Of a DNA stretch of 64,000 bases, positions 8,311-17,193 are shown piece after piece; the stretch's first letter is position 1; every line of letters starts with the position of its first letter. Source of the DNA: Roseitalea sp. MMSF_3546 (lineage in GTDB: Bacteria > Pseudomonadota > Alphaproteobacteria > Rhizobiales > Rhizobiaceae); assembly GCF_030732865.1 (NCBI RefSeq), contig NZ_JASHKB010000009.1, positions 62,001-126,000 of the forward strand, read 5' to 3'. The translations under genes and the position numbers were made by a program. The notes beneath the pieces are model-generated. The model made no database searches. It was not told the DNA's origin and saw only the letters and a list, made by a program, of their open reading frames with translations.

Positions 8311-9915
8311 CTATTCGGCGGCCGCGCTCGAACCTTGCGCGCCCGCCTGCCGCCGCATCCAGGCATCGATCGCCGCCACCTGCTCGCCGGTCAGGCGCAG
8401 GCCGAGCTTGGTGCGCCGCCAGACGACATCCTCGGCGGTGCGCGCATATTCGTTGCGCATGAGCCAGGCGAGTTCGGCCTCGGTCAGGCTCGCGCCGAAA
8501 TCGACACCCAGATCCGCGCGGTCCCTGGCGTCACCGAGCACCGCCTCGGCCTCGGTACCATAGGCGCGCGCCAGCCGCCGTGCCCAGCGACGGTCCAGGA
8601 ACCGGTAGCGCGCCTGCAGGTCGTCGACCAGCCGGTCGAAGCCGTCGACCTCGAAGGCGCCGCCGGGCAGCGCTGCGCCGGCCGTCCAGGCCGCGCCCAT
8701 GGCCGGCAGGTGCGGCGCAAGCCTGGACAGCACATTTTCGGCCAGCCGCCGATAGGTCGTGATCTTGCCGCCAAACACGTTGAGCAGCGCCGGGCCGTTG
8801 GCGTCGAGCGAGAGCACGTAGTCGCGCGTTGCCGCCGTCGCCGAACTGGCGCCATCGTCATAGAGCGGGCGCACGCCCGAATAGGTCCACGCGATGTCGT
8901 CCTCGGTCACCGGCGTTTCGAAATAGCGCGATGCGAAGTCGCGGAGATAGGCCCGCTCCCGGGGCGTGCACTCGGCCTCCTCCGGCGCCCCGTCATGCTC
9001 CTGATCGGTCGTTCCGATCAGGGTGAAATCGGTCTCGTAGGGAATGGCGAAGATGATCCGGCCATCCTCGCCCTGGAAGAAGTAGCACTTGTCATGCGCG
9101 TAAAGGCGCCTGGTGACGATGTGGCTGCCGCGCACCAGGCGAACCCCTTCGGCGCTGTTCATGCGCACCGTGTTGCGCACGATATCGCCAACCCAGGGGC
9201 CGCCGGCATTGACCAGCGCGCGCGCGTGAAACGTCTGGCTTTCGCCGCTGTCGGCATGCTGCACGGTCACGGCCCAGACCGCGCCCCGCCGCTCGGCCGC
9301 GGTCACCCGGCACCGGGGCATGATGCGCGCGCCCAGCCGTTCGGCGTCGCGCGCATTGAGCACGACCAGCCGTGAATCCTCGACCCAGCAGTCGGAATAC
9401 TCGAAGGCGGTCGCGTACTTGTCCTGCAGCGGCGCGCCGGCCGGATCGTGCTTGAGGTCGACGGTCGCCGTGCCCGGCAGGATCTGCCGGCCGCCCAGGT
9501 GATCGTAAAGAAACAGCCCCAGCCGGATCAGCCAGGCCGGGCGGCGCCCCTTCATCCATGGCATGATGATCGACAGCAGCCTCGAGGTCGGCGTGTCGCT
9601 GACAAAGCGCATGTCGGCGTGAAGCGGCAGCACGAAGCGCATCGGCCAGGCAATGTGCGGCATGGCACGCAGCAGCGTCTCGCGCTCGATCAGCGATTCG
9701 CGCACCAGCCGGAACTCGAAATACTCCAGATAGCGAAGGCCGCCATGGAACAGCTTGGTCGAGGCCGAGGAGGTGGCCGAGGCAAGGTCGTGCATCTCCG
9801 CCAGGGCGACGCTCAGGCCACGCCCGGCCGCATCGCGGGCGATGCCGCAGCCATTGATGCCGCCGCCGATGACGAAGATGTCGAACGGGGCGGGGTCGTG
9901 CGTGGGGGCGGACAC
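8311..9915 (-). CDS. glpD: aerobic glycerol-3-phosphate dehydrogenase
   Basis: A flavoprotein of 534 residues, the usual length, that oxidises sn-glycerol 3-phosphate to dihydroxyacetone phosphate at the inner membrane and passes electrons to quinone. The N-terminus carries the FAD dinucleotide motif VIGGGINGCGIARDAAGRG, followed by the GlpD signature region TSSASTKLFHGGLRYLE. ALVNAGGPWVGD and a C-terminal helical domain complete the family pattern. The gene is divergent from a DeoR-type regulator at 10113, with an inverted repeat between them, as expected of a glp regulon. No glpK or glycerol transporter lies in the window. Confidence 0.95.
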   Translation of the reverse strand: MSAPTHDPAPFDIFVIGGGINGCGIARDAAGRGLSVALAEMHDLASATSSASTKLFHGGLRYLEYFEFRLVRESLIERETLLRAMPHIAWPMRFVLPLHADMRFVSDTPTSRLLSIIMPWMKGRRPAWLIRLGLFLYDHLGGRQILPGTATVDLKHDPAGAPLQDKYATAFEYSDCWVEDSRLVVLNARDAERLGARIMPRCRVTAAERRGAVWAVTVQHADSGESQTFHARALVNAGGPWVGDIVRNTVRMNSAEGVRLVRGSHIVTRRLYAHDKCYFFQGEDGRIIFAIPYETDFTLIGTTDQEHDGAPEEAECTPRERAYLRDFASRYFETPVTEDDIAWTYSGVRPLYDDGASSATAATRDYVLSLDANGPALLNVFGGKITTYRRLAENVLSRLAPHLPAMGAAWTAGAALPGGAFEVDGFDRLVDDLQARYRFLDRRWARRLARAYGTEAEAVLGDARDRADLGVDFGASLTEAELAWLMRNEYARTAEDVVWRRTKLGLRLTGEQVAAIDAWMRRQAGAQGSSAAAE

Positions 9916-10009
9916 GTGCTCGAGACCCTTCTTCGGCCGTTGGGCGATGGCGGCTGTACGGTCGCCGCTGTTCGCTTTTTTGCGTTTGGTGTCCTATTGT
10001 GGAGAAAAC

Positions 10010-10039
10010 TTTTCGTTTATCAACAGGACGCAACGAAAA
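10010..10039. promoter_or_regulatory. candidate GlpR operator between glpD and glpR
   Basis: The 8-bp arms TTTTCGTT (10010-10017) and AACGAAAA (10032-10039) form an inverted repeat across a 14-base spacer in the divergent glpD/glpR region. DeoR-family GlpR proteins bind TTCG-containing repeats, so this is a plausible operator. The same stretch is markedly AT-richer than its surroundings. Confidence 0.5.
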
Positions 10040-10112
10040 CAGTGAAAATGATGACGGTACTGCCCTTCCAGGCGTATGGATGTGGCGAGCCCGACGCGGT
10101 GGAGGCGGGTGC

Positions 10113-10907
10113 GTGAGCGCGAGCCTGCGCCGCAGGGCGATCCTCGAACACATGCGCAATCACGGCAGCGCCTCGGTCGAGGCCCTTGCCGAACGCTTCG
10201 GCGTGACGGGGCAGACGATCCGGCGCGATCTGACCGAACTGGCCGGTGCGGGCAAGATCGATCGCGTGCATGGCGGCGCGATGATGCGCGCCGGCGTCAG
10301 CAACATCGTCTATGAGGAACGCCGTCGGCTGAACGCGCCGGCCAAGGAAGCGATCGCCCGGGTGGTGGCGGCGCAGGTGCCGGACAACGTGTCGCTGTTC
10401 ATCAATATCGGCACGACCACCGAGGCCGTGGCGCGGGCGCTGCGCGACCACCGCAACATCACGGTCGTCACCAACAACGTCAACGTCGCCAACATGCTTG
10501 CGGTCAATGAGAGCTGCGAGATCATCGTGTCGGGCGGCACGTTGCGGCGATCCGATGGCGGTCTTGTCGGCGATCTGGCGACGCAGACGATCGAGCAGTT
10601 CAAGGTGGACATCGCGGTCATCGGCGCTTCGGCGCTCGACGCCGAAGGCGACATGCTCGACTACGATCTGCGCGAAGTGCGGGTCTCAAGGGCCATCATC
10701 GGGCACGCGCGGCGGGTGTTCGTCGTTGCCGACCGGTCGAAGCTCGACCGCACGGCGCCCGTCCGCATCGCCTCGCTCGCCGAGATGGATGCGCTGTTCA
10801 CCGATGCGCCGGTGCCCGAGGCGCTTGCATCCAGATGCGAGGATTGGGGCACCGATGTGTTCGTCTGCCCGCCGGGCAAGAACGCCGGCGACGAAACGGG
10901 CATTTGA
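10113..10907 (+). CDS. glpR: DeoR-family regulator of glycerol metabolism (GlpR-like)
   Basis: A repressor of about 264 residues. The N-terminal DeoR helix-turn-helix (about residues 3-58) includes ALAERFGVTGQTIRRDLTEL, and the C-terminal sugar-phosphate isomerase-like domain includes INIGTTTEAVARAL and VVADRSKLDR. The open frame runs back to 9999, but the GTG at 10113 is preceded by GGAGG at 7 bases, and the protein then begins right at the helix-turn-helix. Divergence from glpD supports the GlpR assignment. The effector would be glycerol 3-phosphate by analogy. A region of about 280 bases with no supported gene follows. Confidence 0.85.
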   Translation: MSASLRRRAILEHMRNHGSASVEALAERFGVTGQTIRRDLTELAGAGKIDRVHGGAMMRAGVSNIVYEERRRLNAPAKEAIARVVAAQVPDNVSLFINIGTTTEAVARALRDHRNITVVTNNVNVANMLAVNESCEIIVSGGTLRRSDGGLVGDLATQTIEQFKVDIAVIGASALDAEGDMLDYDLREVRVSRAIIGHARRVFVVADRSKLDRTAPVRIASLAEMDALFTDAPVPEALASRCEDWGTDVFVCPPGKNAGDETGI

Positions 10908-11188
10908 GCCCCGGGCCAAGGCGACCTCGTCGTCCAATGGCAGACCGTCTCCGCGCAGATCGTCCGCGTTGTGCACGGGGCCCAATCGCGGTTTGTCTGC
11001 GACACAGCGCTCGGCCGCCACGCACATGCGCGCCAGCGTCGCGAAAAAGAACTCAACTGCGTTACGCCGTCAGTCACCGGCATGCGTCTCGCGTCGCCGC
11101 CGCCCGACGGTGGACGTGAGAGAAGGATGAGCGCTCCGCGATGCCCCGTGGCAAATAGGGTGGCGGAACAGCCAGTGGACGCAGCGCC
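10908..11188. other. gene-free spacer at the left edge of the catabolic block
   Basis: About 280 bases between glpR and the convergent Ldh2-type gene. Short open frames exist on both strands, but none has a ribosome-binding site or recognisable protein. I see no integrase, terminal repeat or copy of the tRNA-Gly 3' end. Confidence 0.5.
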
Positions 11189-12253
11189 TTAAACCTGCAA
11201 GAGGTTATCGATCCCGGCTTTGCGTGCGGTTTCCTCGACGGCCGCAAGCGTCGCCGGGTCGATCGGTATACCGCGGGCAAGCCGTTCGGCGCGGATACGC
11301 CGCTCGGGTTCGCCCGGCAGCATGATGTCGACCCCGCCTTCCGCGTTCTGCGAGCAAATCCAGTCGTGTACCGCCGTTTGCGCGGCCAGATAAGCGGCCC
11401 GGCCGCCCACGGCCTGGGGATCAACGATCAGCGACAGCATCGAATTGACGATTGCGGTGTCCGGCGGCGGCCCCGCCTGGACCGGCGCGCCGGCCAGCGC
11501 CGCTGCCATGAGTTCGCAGGTCAGCGCCAACGCGGCCCCCTTGTGTTCGCCGAATGGCAAGAGTGCGCCGGGTGGTTCGGCGAACATGACAGAAGGATCC
11601 TGCGTCGGCCGGCCGGCCGCGTCCATGAGCGTGCCGGGCGGAACGGCGACGCCCTTGTTGCGGGCGACACGCACTTTGCCCAAGGCGAACCGACTAGTGG
11701 CGAAATCGACAATGACCGGTGGCCGCCCGTCGGCGGCCGGAAAGCCCGCTGCGAACGGGTTTGTGCTCAATCGCGGGCGTGTGCCGCCGAAGGGGGCGAC
11801 CAGCGGCTTCGAAACAACATTGACGAAATGCACCGACACAAGTCCTGCAGCCGCGCACTGCTCGGCCCAGTGGCCGATGCGGCCGACATGGTAGCTGTTG
11901 CGCAGCGCCACCAGTGCAATGCCGTCGCGTTGCGCCCGGCCGATGCCGACCTGCATGGCGCGATGCGCCATCACCTGTCCGAATCCGCGATCGGCATCAC
12001 AGACTAGTATGGCCCGACCCCCGTCGTCGATGCGCAACGGTCGACCGAGACGAAGATCACCGGCCGATATGGCCCGGCCATATTCGGGCACCATGCCGAC
12101 ACCATGCGAGTCGTGACCGCACAGGTTGGCCTCGACGAGGTGGTCGGCGACAAGACCTGCCTCTTCCTCATTCGTGCCCATCGCAAGAAGGAGCCTGCGC
12201 ATCGCAGCGCCAAGCCTTGCCACATCCAGATGACGCATCGCGTCATGCACCAT
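11189..12253 (-). CDS. Ldh2/malate-lactate-ureidoglycolate dehydrogenase family oxidoreductase
   Basis: A 354-residue NAD(P)-dependent oxidoreductase of the Ldh_2 family. Members reduce or oxidise 2-oxo acids and cyclic imino acids such as malate, sulfolactate, ureidoglycolate and piperideine-2-carboxylate. Family landmarks are CGHDSHGVGMVPEY near the N-terminus, SYHVGRIGHW (catalytic His region), STNPFAAGFP and GEHKGAALAL. The frame is open upstream to 12361, but the ATG at 12253 has GGAGG six bases before it and starts the conserved region. It is divergent from the M81-family gene at 12376 across 122 AT-rich bases, so the two probably share regulation. Substrate unknown. Confidence 0.87.
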   Translation of the reverse strand: MVHDAMRHLDVARLGAAMRRLLLAMGTNEEEAGLVADHLVEANLCGHDSHGVGMVPEYGRAISAGDLRLGRPLRIDDGGRAILVCDADRGFGQVMAHRAMQVGIGRAQRDGIALVALRNSYHVGRIGHWAEQCAAAGLVSVHFVNVVSKPLVAPFGGTRPRLSTNPFAAGFPAADGRPPVIVDFATSRFALGKVRVARNKGVAVPPGTLMDAAGRPTQDPSVMFAEPPGALLPFGEHKGAALALTCELMAAALAGAPVQAGPPPDTAIVNSMLSLIVDPQAVGGRAAYLAAQTAVHDWICSQNAEGGVDIMLPGEPERRIRAERLARGIPIDPATLAAVEETARKAGIDNLLQV

Positions 12254-12375
12254 GTCTTGCCTCCACACCCCTTCGCCGGAACCACTCGATGCGATTGACC
12301 CAAATTCATTGATCATATTATACGAATAACCATATAACTCTAGCCTTCCTGTCGATTCCAACGAAGGTCTTTGCC
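12254..12375. promoter_or_regulatory. AT-rich divergent promoter region
   Basis: 122 bases between two divergent starts, far richer in A/T than the genes. It holds a symmetric element TTAT-ACGA-ATAA at 12318-12329 that could be an operator half-pair. No -35/-10 pair is convincing. Confidence 0.4.
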
Positions 12376-13872
12376 ATGTCCAGGACCGTTCTGGTCGCCG
12401 GCCTCTATCACGAAACGCACAGCTTTCTCGCCGAACCGACGACGATGGCCGATTTCGACCGCGACATCGTTCGCCATGGCCAAGAGGTCGTCGACAAGGG
12501 CCTGGGGAGCGGTTCGCCGATGGACGGCTTTCTGTCGGCGGCCAGCGAACTGGGCTGGAGCGTCATCCCGTCCGTCCACATGAGCGCATCGCCGGCCGGC
12601 ACGGTCGACGATGCCGTCGTCGACGCGTTCGAGGACAGGTTCTTCGCCGACGTCGAACGTCATCTGCCGGCAATCGATGCCATCTTTCTGGTGCTGCACG
12701 GGGCGATGGTCAGCCGCTCACGACACGACGTCGAAGGCGAGATGCTGACGAGGCTGCGCCGGCGGCTTGGCCCGCGGTCCGACGCTGTGCCCGTTGTCGG
12801 GGTGCTCGACCTGCATGCTAACGTGTCGCGGGCGATGGTCGACAACTCCACCTTGCTCGTCGCCTATCGGGAAAACCCACACAGCGATGCCCGCCAAACG
12901 GCGGTGCGCGCCACACACCTACTGGCCCATTTGCTCGAGCGGCCAGGGACAACGCAGCTTCACTGGCCGACACCCTATGTGCTGCCACCCGTCGGCGTCG
13001 GCTCGGCCGGCGAGCCGATGAAGAGCGTGCTGGCCCGGGCTCGCGCCATCGAGGCGGAGGATCCCGACATGGTCTGCATCAATGTCATGGCCGGCTATGC
13101 CTATGCCGACATCGGGGACTGCGGCTTCAGCCTCAATTGCACGACGCGAGGTCCGGTCGAGCGAGCCGTCGAACACATGCAGTCCTTGCAGGCGATACTG
13201 GAGAGCAATCTCGAAGCGGCCTATCCGCGTGACCACACGCTCGAAGAGGCGCTGGCGCTCGCCGATGCCTTGCCGGACGGTCAGGGGCCGGTACTGCTGA
13301 TCGAGCCGGCCGACAACATTGGCGGCGGCGCGCCCGGCGACGCGACCGGTCTGCTCGAACCGCTCTTGGCGACCGGTCGCTGCGGCATCGTGGCTGCAAT
13401 TAAGGATCCTGAAGCCGTGGCTGCCTGCCGCAAGGCCGGAACCGGCGGCATTCTGACGGTTCCGATCGGCGGCAAGACCGATGGGCATCACGGCCGGCCG
13501 ATCGCCTTTGCCGGCAGGGTGCGTCATCTGTCAGATGGCGTTTTCGAGTTGGAAAACCCCAACTCGCACATGGCATCGATGGGCGGCACCCTTATCCGCA
13601 TGGGCGATTGTGCCGTCATAGAGAACGACCAGGCGACGATCCTCCTGACGAGCAAGAAGACCGCGCCGATGGATCTGGGTCATCTGCATTCACAGTGCAT
13701 ACGGCCCGAGGACGCGGCCTATGTCATCGTCAAGGCGGCTGTTTCTCACAAGGACGCCTACGATCCGATCGCCCGCGCCAGTTTCTATGTCGACAGCCCC
13801 GGACTGTGCACCAGCAATCTAGCGCGACTGCCGTACCGCAACCTACGCGACAAGCGCATAGCGCCGGGTTGA
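12376..13872 (+). CDS. M81-family metallopeptidase-like protein (MlrC family), first copy
   Basis: This 498-residue protein belongs to the MlrC (microcystinase C) family. The one characterised activity is cleavage of small peptides, in the last step of microcystin breakdown. Visible metal-site motifs are GLYHETHSF (residues 9-17) and VLDLHANVS (about 143-151), with DNIGGGAPGD and GKTDGHHG further on. Most members occur in catabolic clusters with dipeptide-type importers, as here, and their substrates are generally unknown. It is divergent from the Ldh2-type gene and upstream of the MFS-HEAT gene. A second family member sits at 35274-36803. I infer hydrolysis of an amide-linked amino compound. 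Confidence 0.85.
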   Translation: MSRTVLVAGLYHETHSFLAEPTTMADFDRDIVRHGQEVVDKGLGSGSPMDGFLSAASELGWSVIPSVHMSASPAGTVDDAVVDAFEDRFFADVERHLPAIDAIFLVLHGAMVSRSRHDVEGEMLTRLRRRLGPRSDAVPVVGVLDLHANVSRAMVDNSTLLVAYRENPHSDARQTAVRATHLLAHLLERPGTTQLHWPTPYVLPPVGVGSAGEPMKSVLARARAIEAEDPDMVCINVMAGYAYADIGDCGFSLNCTTRGPVERAVEHMQSLQAILESNLEAAYPRDHTLEEALALADALPDGQGPVLLIEPADNIGGGAPGDATGLLEPLLATGRCGIVAAIKDPEAVAACRKAGTGGILTVPIGGKTDGHHGRPIAFAGRVRHLSDGVFELENPNSHMASMGGTLIRMGDCAVIENDQATILLTSKKTAPMDLGHLHSQCIRPEDAAYVIVKAAVSHKDAYDPIARASFYVDSPGLCTSNLARLPYRNLRDKRIAPG

Positions 13873-13952
13873 GGGCCCCATGGCGGTTGCAGCTTGACGC
13901 TGGCGAACGAGCGCCGTAGCGCGGAGCATTCCGTCACCTTGAAAGGGCATCC

Positions 13953-16223
13953 ATGATCGCCCCGCAGGAATTCAGCGAGCCGCCGCGCTGCGCCCAGCTG
14001 AGCGACTACCAGAAGCTGCGGCGATTGCCTTTTCTTTACGGTTTCACGGTTCTGACCGGCGCCGCCGTGCTTTGTACCGTACAGGCGCCACTGGCTCTTT
14101 TCGCGGCCGAACTCGGGCTTGGCGAAGACCAGATCGGCCTGCTGGCAGGAATGGCACCGTTGTTTCAGGTGGTCGGCATTGCCGCCCTTCCGATCATGAC
14201 CCGTTTCGGCAGCCGTCGCCTTGCCGGATCAGCCCTGATCGCGCGCTACATCTTCCTGTTGGCTCTGCTGGTGGCGCCCACTTTCGCCGATCGGCCCGGA
14301 CTGGTATTCGCCATTCTTCTGTTCGGCATGGCGGGATTTTCGGTGATGCGAGCCGTCGCCGAAGCGGCGATCGTTCCGTGGTCGCAGGAGTTCCTGCCGC
14401 GTGCCGTGCGCGGACGTGTCAACGGGATGATGGCCGTCGCCTTCGTACCCGTGGCGCTGATTGTTTCGTGGCTCATTCAGCTCTGGCTCGATGGCAATAG
14501 CGGCATCGAGCGGTTCTATGTCGTGTTCACGGTCGGCATCGTGGTCGGCGTGATCGGTGCGGCGATGCTGTTCGGGCTGGCGGGTGGCGCCGCGCGCGAG
14601 CGAAGCCAGGCTGGACTTGCGAGCTGGCGCCGGCTGGCCGAACCGCTGAGCGATCGCAACTTCCTGACCTTCCTTTATTCTTCGGGGACGCAGTACCTTG
14701 TTTTCGTAGCGCTGAACGTCTTCATGCTGTTGTTTTTCCGCGAGCGGCTGGCGATGAGTTCGGGACAACTGGTGCTGATGGCGGCATTCATGCCGGTCGG
14801 TGCTGCGATCGGCGCGCTCGGCGCGGGGTGGTTCGTCGACCGCTACGGAACGCGCGCGATGCGCCTTGCACTGCAAACCGGGCAGATCGCACTTCTTCTG
14901 TCGCTGCCTTTCGTCACGCCAGCGCTGCCGGGACTGGATATGATCGTGGCCCTGGCCTTCCTGTTGTTCGGCCTATTGTTCCAAGGCTCGATCGCCGTCA
15001 GCAATGTCTATTTGCTCAACAATGTGCCGGCCTCGGCCAAGGAGAGCTACATGGCGCTGCACTACTCCATCGACGGACTGATCGGCGGAGGCATTACTTT
15101 TGCCGCGGGCTGGTTGTTGACCTGGCTGGCCACCAATCCTGTCACTTTGAGTGGTCACGCACTTGGCAATTACGAAACGCTATTCGCAATTGGCGCCGCC
15201 GTTATCGCCAGTTCGGCGGTGGCCTTCTTTGCACTGCGCGAAGATGACGCGATCTCCGTGCGCGATTTCGTGGGGCACATTTCCTCGGGCGGAACGTTGC
15301 GGGCCCTTTGGGCAATCCAGGTCTACTCCACCGAAACGTCCGAAGACCGGCGGCGTTCGCTGGCATACGGATTCGGCAGTATCGGCAACCCGCTGGCCAA
15401 GGGCGAATTGCTCGATGCGCTGCGCGATCCCAGTTTCGATGTCAGGCACGAGGCAATCCTGTCGCTGGGCCATATGTCGGCCGATCCGCAGATCGTCGCT
15501 GCTCTAGAGGCCATGCTCGACTATCAGGGGCTGACGGAGCTGCAATACGCAGCACTGACCTCGCTGGGCCGGCTGCGGGCCATTTCGGCAGCCAGCCGCG
15601 TTGCCGCCCTGCTGGATGATCCCAATCCGCTCTTGCGCGCCCGCGCAATCCGGACCCTGGGCGAAATGCGCAGCATCGCCCATATCGATGCGATAAGGGA
15701 CCGGCTGACGAACGATATCGAGCGCGACTGCCGGCTCGCTGCCGTCTCGGCGCTCGGCAAACTGGGTGACCGCGACAGTTTCGATGCGTTGATCGAGACT
15801 TATCGCCAGCAGATCGACGATGGCGACAACCCGATGGCCGAACCGCGTAGCAAAGTGGTGTTGCTGGCGCTGGCCAAGGTCATTTCCTGCGAGGAATCGT
15901 TTTCCCAGGTATGGCGGCGCGAGCAGGCCAGCCCCGGAACGGCTATCCCGGTGGTGCTTGAGCGTATCGCGGCCGGCCTGCGGCGCCGGGGCTTGCGCGA
16001 TCAGGCACGGCGGATGCGGATGCTGGCCGCCAGCTTCGAGCCCGACGCCTTGGCCCATACCCGGGATGAACTATGCGCGCTGCGGTCTGTGATCGCCAGG
16101 CGCCGCCATGGCGATGTGCCCCTCGTGCTCAAGCTGATCGACGGCACGGCCGCGCTTCCGTCGCCGCATCCGGCCCTGGTGGTGCTGTTGGCCGTCGCGA
16201 TCCGGCGCGTGGTCCGCTGGTAG
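13953..16223 (+). CDS. MFS transporter fused to a C-terminal HEAT-repeat-like domain
   Basis: The 756-residue protein has two parts. Residues about 20-430 form a major facilitator with about twelve hydrophobic segments, an RFGSRR loop after the second segment and WFVDRYGTRAMR at the equivalent position of the second half. Residues about 450-620 are soluble and made of roughly 31-residue helical repeats (for example DPSFDVRHEAILSLGHM, and NPLLRARAIRTLGEM), the pattern of PBS-lyase/HEAT repeats. The last 130 residues are basic, ending in a short hydrophobic stretch. Ordinary MFS proteins are 400-450 residues, so the extension is large. The gene converges with the NagA-like operon. Transport substrate and the role of the repeats are unknown. 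Confidence 0.83.
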   Translation: MIAPQEFSEPPRCAQLSDYQKLRRLPFLYGFTVLTGAAVLCTVQAPLALFAAELGLGEDQIGLLAGMAPLFQVVGIAALPIMTRFGSRRLAGSALIARYIFLLALLVAPTFADRPGLVFAILLFGMAGFSVMRAVAEAAIVPWSQEFLPRAVRGRVNGMMAVAFVPVALIVSWLIQLWLDGNSGIERFYVVFTVGIVVGVIGAAMLFGLAGGAARERSQAGLASWRRLAEPLSDRNFLTFLYSSGTQYLVFVALNVFMLLFFRERLAMSSGQLVLMAAFMPVGAAIGALGAGWFVDRYGTRAMRLALQTGQIALLLSLPFVTPALPGLDMIVALAFLLFGLLFQGSIAVSNVYLLNNVPASAKESYMALHYSIDGLIGGGITFAAGWLLTWLATNPVTLSGHALGNYETLFAIGAAVIASSAVAFFALREDDAISVRDFVGHISSGGTLRALWAIQVYSTETSEDRRRSLAYGFGSIGNPLAKGELLDALRDPSFDVRHEAILSLGHMSADPQIVAALEAMLDYQGLTELQYAALTSLGRLRAISAASRVAALLDDPNPLLRARAIRTLGEMRSIAHIDAIRDRLTNDIERDCRLAAVSALGKLGDRDSFDALIETYRQQIDDGDNPMAEPRSKVVLLALAKVISCEESFSQVWRREQASPGTAIPVVLERIAAGLRRRGLRDQARRMRMLAASFEPDALAHTRDELCALRSVIARRRHGDVPLVLKLIDGTAALPSPHPALVVLLAVAIRRVVRW

Positions 16224-16246
16224 CGGCAGACGCGCCGGGCGCCCAT

Positions 16247-16735
16247 TCACCGCTTGCATTTGCCAGGCCAACTCATCGGCAGTTGCGCCCTGGCCTCGAC
16301 CTCGGCCGCCGTTTCGGCATCGGTGAAGACGCGCATCACGCATTGCGGCTGCTTGCGGTCGATCACATCATAGACGAGATGATAGCCCAGCTTGTCCATG
16401 ATCGGGCCGATCCAGCCGGCGCAGTGGTCACAGTAGCGGCCCATAGGCTCGGCGTCATTGTCCAGCACCTTGGAAAGGCTGGGGCACTTTTTCATGCGCA
16501 GTTCGAGCCATTCGTCGCCGCGCTCGATGTCGAGATCGCAGTTCTCCTCCTCACGGATGTGCAGCCAGTACTGCTCCATGCCGGCAAGCCCCTGTTGGCG
16601 AAACAGATCCAGCGTGTGCCGTTCCTGATTGGCCGAGATGGCGAGCCAGTAGTCCTGAAGGTCCGCCTCTGACCGCGCTTCCAGGAACTTGAAGACCTCG
16701 TTGTAAAAGCGGGTGAAGTGATCGCTGGGTATCAT
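16247..16735 (-). CDS. uncharacterised cysteine-patterned protein, paralogue of its neighbour
   Basis: A soluble 162-residue protein that I cannot name. It has C84 in MKKCP, C102 and C105 in YCDHC, and C132 in QPQCVMRVF, besides C66 and C160. The CP, C(+18), C(+30) series matches the CP, C(+18), C(+28) series of the upstream protein (16732-17193), as does the acidic DxxI...L.L stretch before the first CP. The two are therefore probably diverged paralogues, possibly subunits of one enzyme. The layout loosely recalls the L-2-amino-thiazoline-4-carboxylate hydrolase family, but this is weak. It is last in a three-gene operon, its ATG overlapping the upstream stop (ATGA). Confidence 0.75.
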   Translation of the reverse strand: MIPSDHFTRFYNEVFKFLEARSEADLQDYWLAISANQERHTLDLFRQQGLAGMEQYWLHIREEENCDLDIERGDEWLELRMKKCPSLSKVLDNDAEPMGRYCDHCAGWIGPIMDKLGYHLVYDVIDRKQPQCVMRVFTDAETAAEVEARAQLPMSWPGKCKR

Positions 16736-17193
16736 CGCCTACGCCTCCTGACGATCTGCCGGCAGCTGCCTTCGCCTGTGATCTCGGTCGTGATCGAGAA
16801 CGGCGTGCCATCGGCCATCGCATTGTTGGTGACCGTGGTCTGGTCGCAGAAATGCGGCGAGACTGCACCGGCCAATTGCCGCGCATGCTCATAGGCGGGG
16901 CAGCGACGTACGGTCAGCACGATCGTCCCGTCCGCCTCGACGGTGATTTCGAAATCGGCGTTCTCGCGGCCAAAATAGTGATGCCAATGGCGGACCAGTT
17001 CATCGGCGTCGCCGTCCAGCAGGTGCCGGCGCAGGTCGGCATACACGTCTTTGCCTACACGTTCGAATATGGCGTGCAGCGCCTCAACGCCGAAACGCTC
17101 GACGATGAACTCGATCGTCGTGTTGGTAGCGCCGTGGAAGTCGAGGTGAACGTTGCCCTCGTCTTCATAGCGCAGCGGCCTGCGATCGCTCAT
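16732..17193 (-). CDS. uncharacterised cysteine-patterned protein, paralogue of its neighbour
   Basis: A soluble 153-residue protein without a recognised function. The N-terminal half has HATNTTIEFI-like hydrophobic helices and a His-rich VRHWHHYFG stretch (about residues 67-75). The C-terminal half carries C98 in RRCPAYEH, C116 in HFCDQ and C144 in EGSCRQIV. The spacing is nearly the same as in the downstream protein. It sits between the NagA-like deacetylase and that paralogue, overlapping both by four bases, so all three are very likely made together. A role in processing the product of the deacetylase, or in handling a thiol or metal through the shared cysteines, is conjecture. Confidence 0.77.
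   Translation of the reverse strand: MSDRRPLRYEDEGNVHLDFHGATNTTIEFIVERFGVEALHAIFERVGKDVYADLRRHLLDGDADELVRHWHHYFGRENADFEITVEADGTIVLTVRRCPAYEHARQLAGAVSPHFCDQTTVTNNAMADGTPFSITTEITGEGSCRQIVRRRRR

Noticed and set aside
10686-11027. Possible short minus-strand gene between glpR and the Ldh2-type gene
   Set aside because: Two thirds of it is antisense to glpR, and the remainder has no ribosome-binding site or recognisable sequence.
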